Assembly (NCBI RefSeq): GCF_043633585.1
Contig: NZ_CP141832.1
Coordinates: 3,286,001-3,350,000, forward strand
DNA length: 64,000 nucleotides
DNA from: Lacrimispora sinapis
GTDB lineage: Bacteria; Bacillota; Clostridia; Lachnospirales; Lachnospiraceae
Direction: 5' to 3'
Positions 62,366 through 64,000 of this stretch are shown one piece after another; position 1 is the stretch's first letter, and each line of letters opens with the position of its first letter. The notes under the pieces were generated by a model. The model saw only the letters and a program-made list of their open reading frames with translations. It did not search any database and had not been told where the DNA came from. The position numbers and the translations under genes are program-made.

Positions 62366-62444
62366 TATGGATAGAAAGAAAATTAGAAAATGTATTGTAA
62401 TAATAGTAGCGCGAGGGCTCATGTGAAAAGGAGGAGCGTTTTTA

Positions 62445-63248
62445 TTGGAAAAGCAGAAAAAAATCTATCAATTCAAAAGTAGTCGACTTTGGAAAGATAG
62501 TATTGCGATTGGTTTTGCAATTTTCGGTGGTGTATCTGCCATAATGGGGATTTTGGGAGTTTCTTTTACTGATATATTTGATAATATGTTTATAAGTCTC
62601 GTGTCCACCATATTGGCTCTTTTATGTTCATATTTAGCTGCTGTTGTATTTTTGTGGTGGAATACACGAGACAGTGTTACTATGAAAATCAGAGGAATCA
62701 AGGTTACAATTCGTCAAGGTGATATTTTTAAACAAAATGGGTGGAAAGTTATTGGGGTTGATGATACTTTTAGCTCATCAGAGGAAGATGCAATAATTTC
62801 ACATTCATCTCTCCATGGGCAACTAATAAAACAACTTAAAGAAAGTGAAGAGCTTGAAGCATTCAAGGATTTCATTTCAAACTTCAACGGCAATGTTTCG
62901 CTTGGCTATGTAATTCCATATAAAGATTTTATATTATTAGCCTTAACACATTTAAATAACGAGAATGAAGCACACATTGATAACTTAAATTACGAAAGTA
63001 TTATGCGCAAAATGTGGCAGGAAATAGGGCGAGTTTATTCTGGAAAACCGATTTACTTGCCAATCTTAGGCGATGGTATAACTCGTTTTGATGGAGTGTC
63101 TGAAAAACCATCTCCATTTGAGCTACTAAAGTGTATGCTTTGTACATTAAAAACAAGCAATGTTCAGCTAAAAGCACCTATTACTATTGTTGTTTACGAT
63201 AGGATAAACGAAATCAGTCTTTATAATTTGAAAAAATTTATTGCTTAA
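62445..63248 (+). CDS. thsA: ThsA-like effector: two membrane helices plus macro domain (type II Thoeris)
   Basis: 267 residues from TTG 62445, ten bases after AAGGAGG. Two helices span about residues 17-40 (IAIGFAIFGGVSAIMGILG) and 48-72 (ISLVSTILALLCSYLAAVVFLWW). The rest is a macro-like domain of the DUF6430 type (VTIRQGDIFKQNGWKVIGVDDTFSSSEEDAIISHSSLHGQLIKQL; NVSLGYVIPYKDFILLALTHLN; PIYLPILGDGITRF). In type II Thoeris such proteins are reported to bind the TIR product His-ADPR through the macro domain and then damage the membrane. The stop is 22 bases before the TIR start. Confidence 0.85.
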   Translation: MEKQKKIYQFKSSRLWKDSIAIGFAIFGGVSAIMGILGVSFTDIFDNMFISLVSTILALLCSYLAAVVFLWWNTRDSVTMKIRGIKVTIRQGDIFKQNGWKVIGVDDTFSSSEEDAIISHSSLHGQLIKQLKESEELEAFKDFISNFNGNVSLGYVIPYKDFILLALTHLNNENEAHIDNLNYESIMRKMWQEIGRVYSGKPIYLPILGDGITRFDGVSEKPSPFELLKCMLCTLKTSNVQLKAPITIVVYDRINEISLYNLKKFIA

Positions 63249-63270
63249 GGTAATAAAAAGGAGGATGAAT

Positions 63271-63828
63271 ATGAACCGTACAGGAAATTATTGTGCATTT
63301 TATGTAAAGGAACCATTTAGTGAAACAAATCTTGGAGCTAATACTGCTCACGATTTCTGCTACTACAACACCTTAAGGATGTGGAAAGGCAAAGATTCTA
63401 CTTTCCCATTTGTTGATTCACACAACAAAAATTATAGTGTCCGTGATGGTAGCAGTTGGGAAACCTTGCGAGACCGCCTGAGAGAGCGTCTACGTGGGTC
63501 AAAGAATATTATTTTGTTTTTGAGTTCAAATACTATTGAAAGCAAAGCATTGAAGGAAGAGCTTGAATATGGAATGAATACGCAAAGCCTACCAGTTATA
63601 GTTATTTATCCGGCTTATAATGAGAAAACGGATATTGCTAATAGCGAGGGAATAAAGCAAAGTATAAAAAATCTATGGGATAAAGTGCCAACATTTAAAA
63701 AGTACATGTCGGGTGTCGCAACAATACATGTTCCTATGAAACAATCGCTGATTACATCAGCCCTTAAGGATGAGGATGTTATGGTTAACACTATGAAGAA
63801 AGGAACTTTCTTTTATAAAATACAGTAA
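63271..63828 (+). CDS. thsB: ThsB-like TIR-domain protein
   Basis: 185 residues from ATG 63271, 7 bases after AAGGAGG. N-terminal TIR-like domain of the MTH538/DUF1863 group: NYCAFYVKEPFSETNLGANTAHDFCYYNTLRMWKG, WETLRDRLRERLRGSKNIILFLSSNT. A Glu in the ALKEELEYG helix (residues 96-99) is the likely catalytic residue for NAD+ processing. C-terminal part holds LPVIVIYPAYNEK and a short tail. In Thoeris, ThsB senses infection and makes an ADPR-based messenger that triggers ThsA. Order and coupling with the macro protein support this call. Confidence 0.88.
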   Translation: MNRTGNYCAFYVKEPFSETNLGANTAHDFCYYNTLRMWKGKDSTFPFVDSHNKNYSVRDGSSWETLRDRLRERLRGSKNIILFLSSNTIESKALKEELEYGMNTQSLPVIVIYPAYNEKTDIANSEGIKQSIKNLWDKVPTFKKYMSGVATIHVPMKQSLITSALKDEDVMVNTMKKGTFFYKIQ

Positions 63829-63883
63829 TTCCCATACGTTTACATGATTTAAGTTGTTCATTATGTTTACATAAAAAGCACAG

Positions 63884-63926
63884 ATATACCCTCTTTTCTA
63901 TTACGGAATGGAGGGTATATTTCTTT
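63884..63926 (+). terminator. Terminator of the Thoeris-like module
   Basis: ATATACCCTC at 63884-63893 and GAGGGTATAT at 63911-63920, perfect 10-bp arms followed by TTCTTT. Near-copy of the hairpin after VirD4. Confidence 0.8.
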
Positions 63927-63975
63927 GCCCCTTTTTAAACGTAAATGGTAAATAACCCGTCCAGGTCAATAAGTT

Positions 63976-63996
63976 CGCCGCCCGATTGGGGCGGCG
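63976..63996. repeat. GC-rich hairpin near window end
   Basis: CGCCGCCC-gattg-GGGCGGCG in otherwise AT-rich DNA, 55 bases after the preceding terminator. No T tract is visible before the window ends, so its role (terminator or ICE processing site) is undecided. Confidence 0.5.
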
Positions 63997-64000
63997 GTAT

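Larger units (their letters stand above)
56250..64000 (+). mobile_element. Left part of an integrative conjugative element (Tn1549/CTn-like), continues past window
   Basis: Ordered plus-strand genes RumA-associated domain, ParA, ParB, RepA with DUF6017-like tail, DUF7768-like, PcfB and VirD4 match the conserved front of clostridial ICEs. Relaxase, integrase and type IV secretion genes are not in view. The left edge is blurred by the IS66 remnant. A two-gene Thoeris-like cargo sits after VirD4. Confidence 0.8.

Overview
The window looks like a chromosome segment from a spore-forming, saccharolytic Bacillota, most likely Lachnospiraceae (Clostridium cluster XIVa / Lacrimispora-like). The basis is low-to-moderate GC, strong AGGAGG ribosome sites, many AraC/YesN-type sugar regulators, GH3/GH78 glycosidases, an isopropanol-dehydrogenase-type ADH, and BclA-like collagen proteins with sigma-K-like promoters. 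No rRNA, tRNA or CRISPR array was seen.

Layout. 1-7.6 kb: a rhamnose/ribose-type sugar ABC importer (substrate-binding lipoprotein cut by the window edge, two permeases, double ATPase), divergent from a YesN/YesM two-component system. 7.7-10.4 kb: two flavoproteins and a zinc alcohol dehydrogenase. 10.5-13.6 kb: a minus-strand run of DUF1456, DbpA helicase, ClbS/DfsB-like and Ogt. 13.8-19 kb: a PTS IIBC paired with a GH106-like glycosidase, divergent from an AraC regulator. 19.1-21.4 kb: Kup potassium transporter behind a long leader ending in an intrinsic terminator (putative riboswitch). 21.6-30.2 kb: cysteine-protease-like protein, GH3, GH78, AraC and a GPH sugar symporter (rhamnoside use). 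30.5-31.7 kb: two housekeeping genes. 32.2-37 kb: two convergent collagen-like spore-surface proteins sharing an N-terminal domain.

37.3-51.9 kb is regulator-rich. It holds a 2-hydroxyacid dehydrogenase; a MarR / 81-residue protein / DtxR set whose three promoters each carry the same 19-bp palindrome; an HxlR gene broken by one stop codon; a VOC protein; an AraC-controlled FecBCD-type metallophore importer with a MATE exporter; a rare hydrolase-Old Yellow Enzyme fusion divergent from an intact HxlR; and an MFS/MmyB-type regulator pair. The operator-like motif between the fusion and HxlR recurs 40 kb away upstream of both flavoprotein genes.

52.4-55.4 kb is an AT-rich three-gene operon (DUF2087 regulator, MFS, unknown helical protein). 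An internally deleted IS66 element (55.6-56.2 kb) then leads into the start of an integrative conjugative element (56.3 kb to the window end): RumA-associated C-terminal domain, ParA, ParB, RepA, DUF7768-like, PcfB and VirD4. Inserted after VirD4, between two near-identical terminator hairpins, is a two-gene module with its own promoter: a 2TM-macro protein and a TIR-like protein. These match the architecture of a type II Thoeris anti-phage system and are the most exciting content here.
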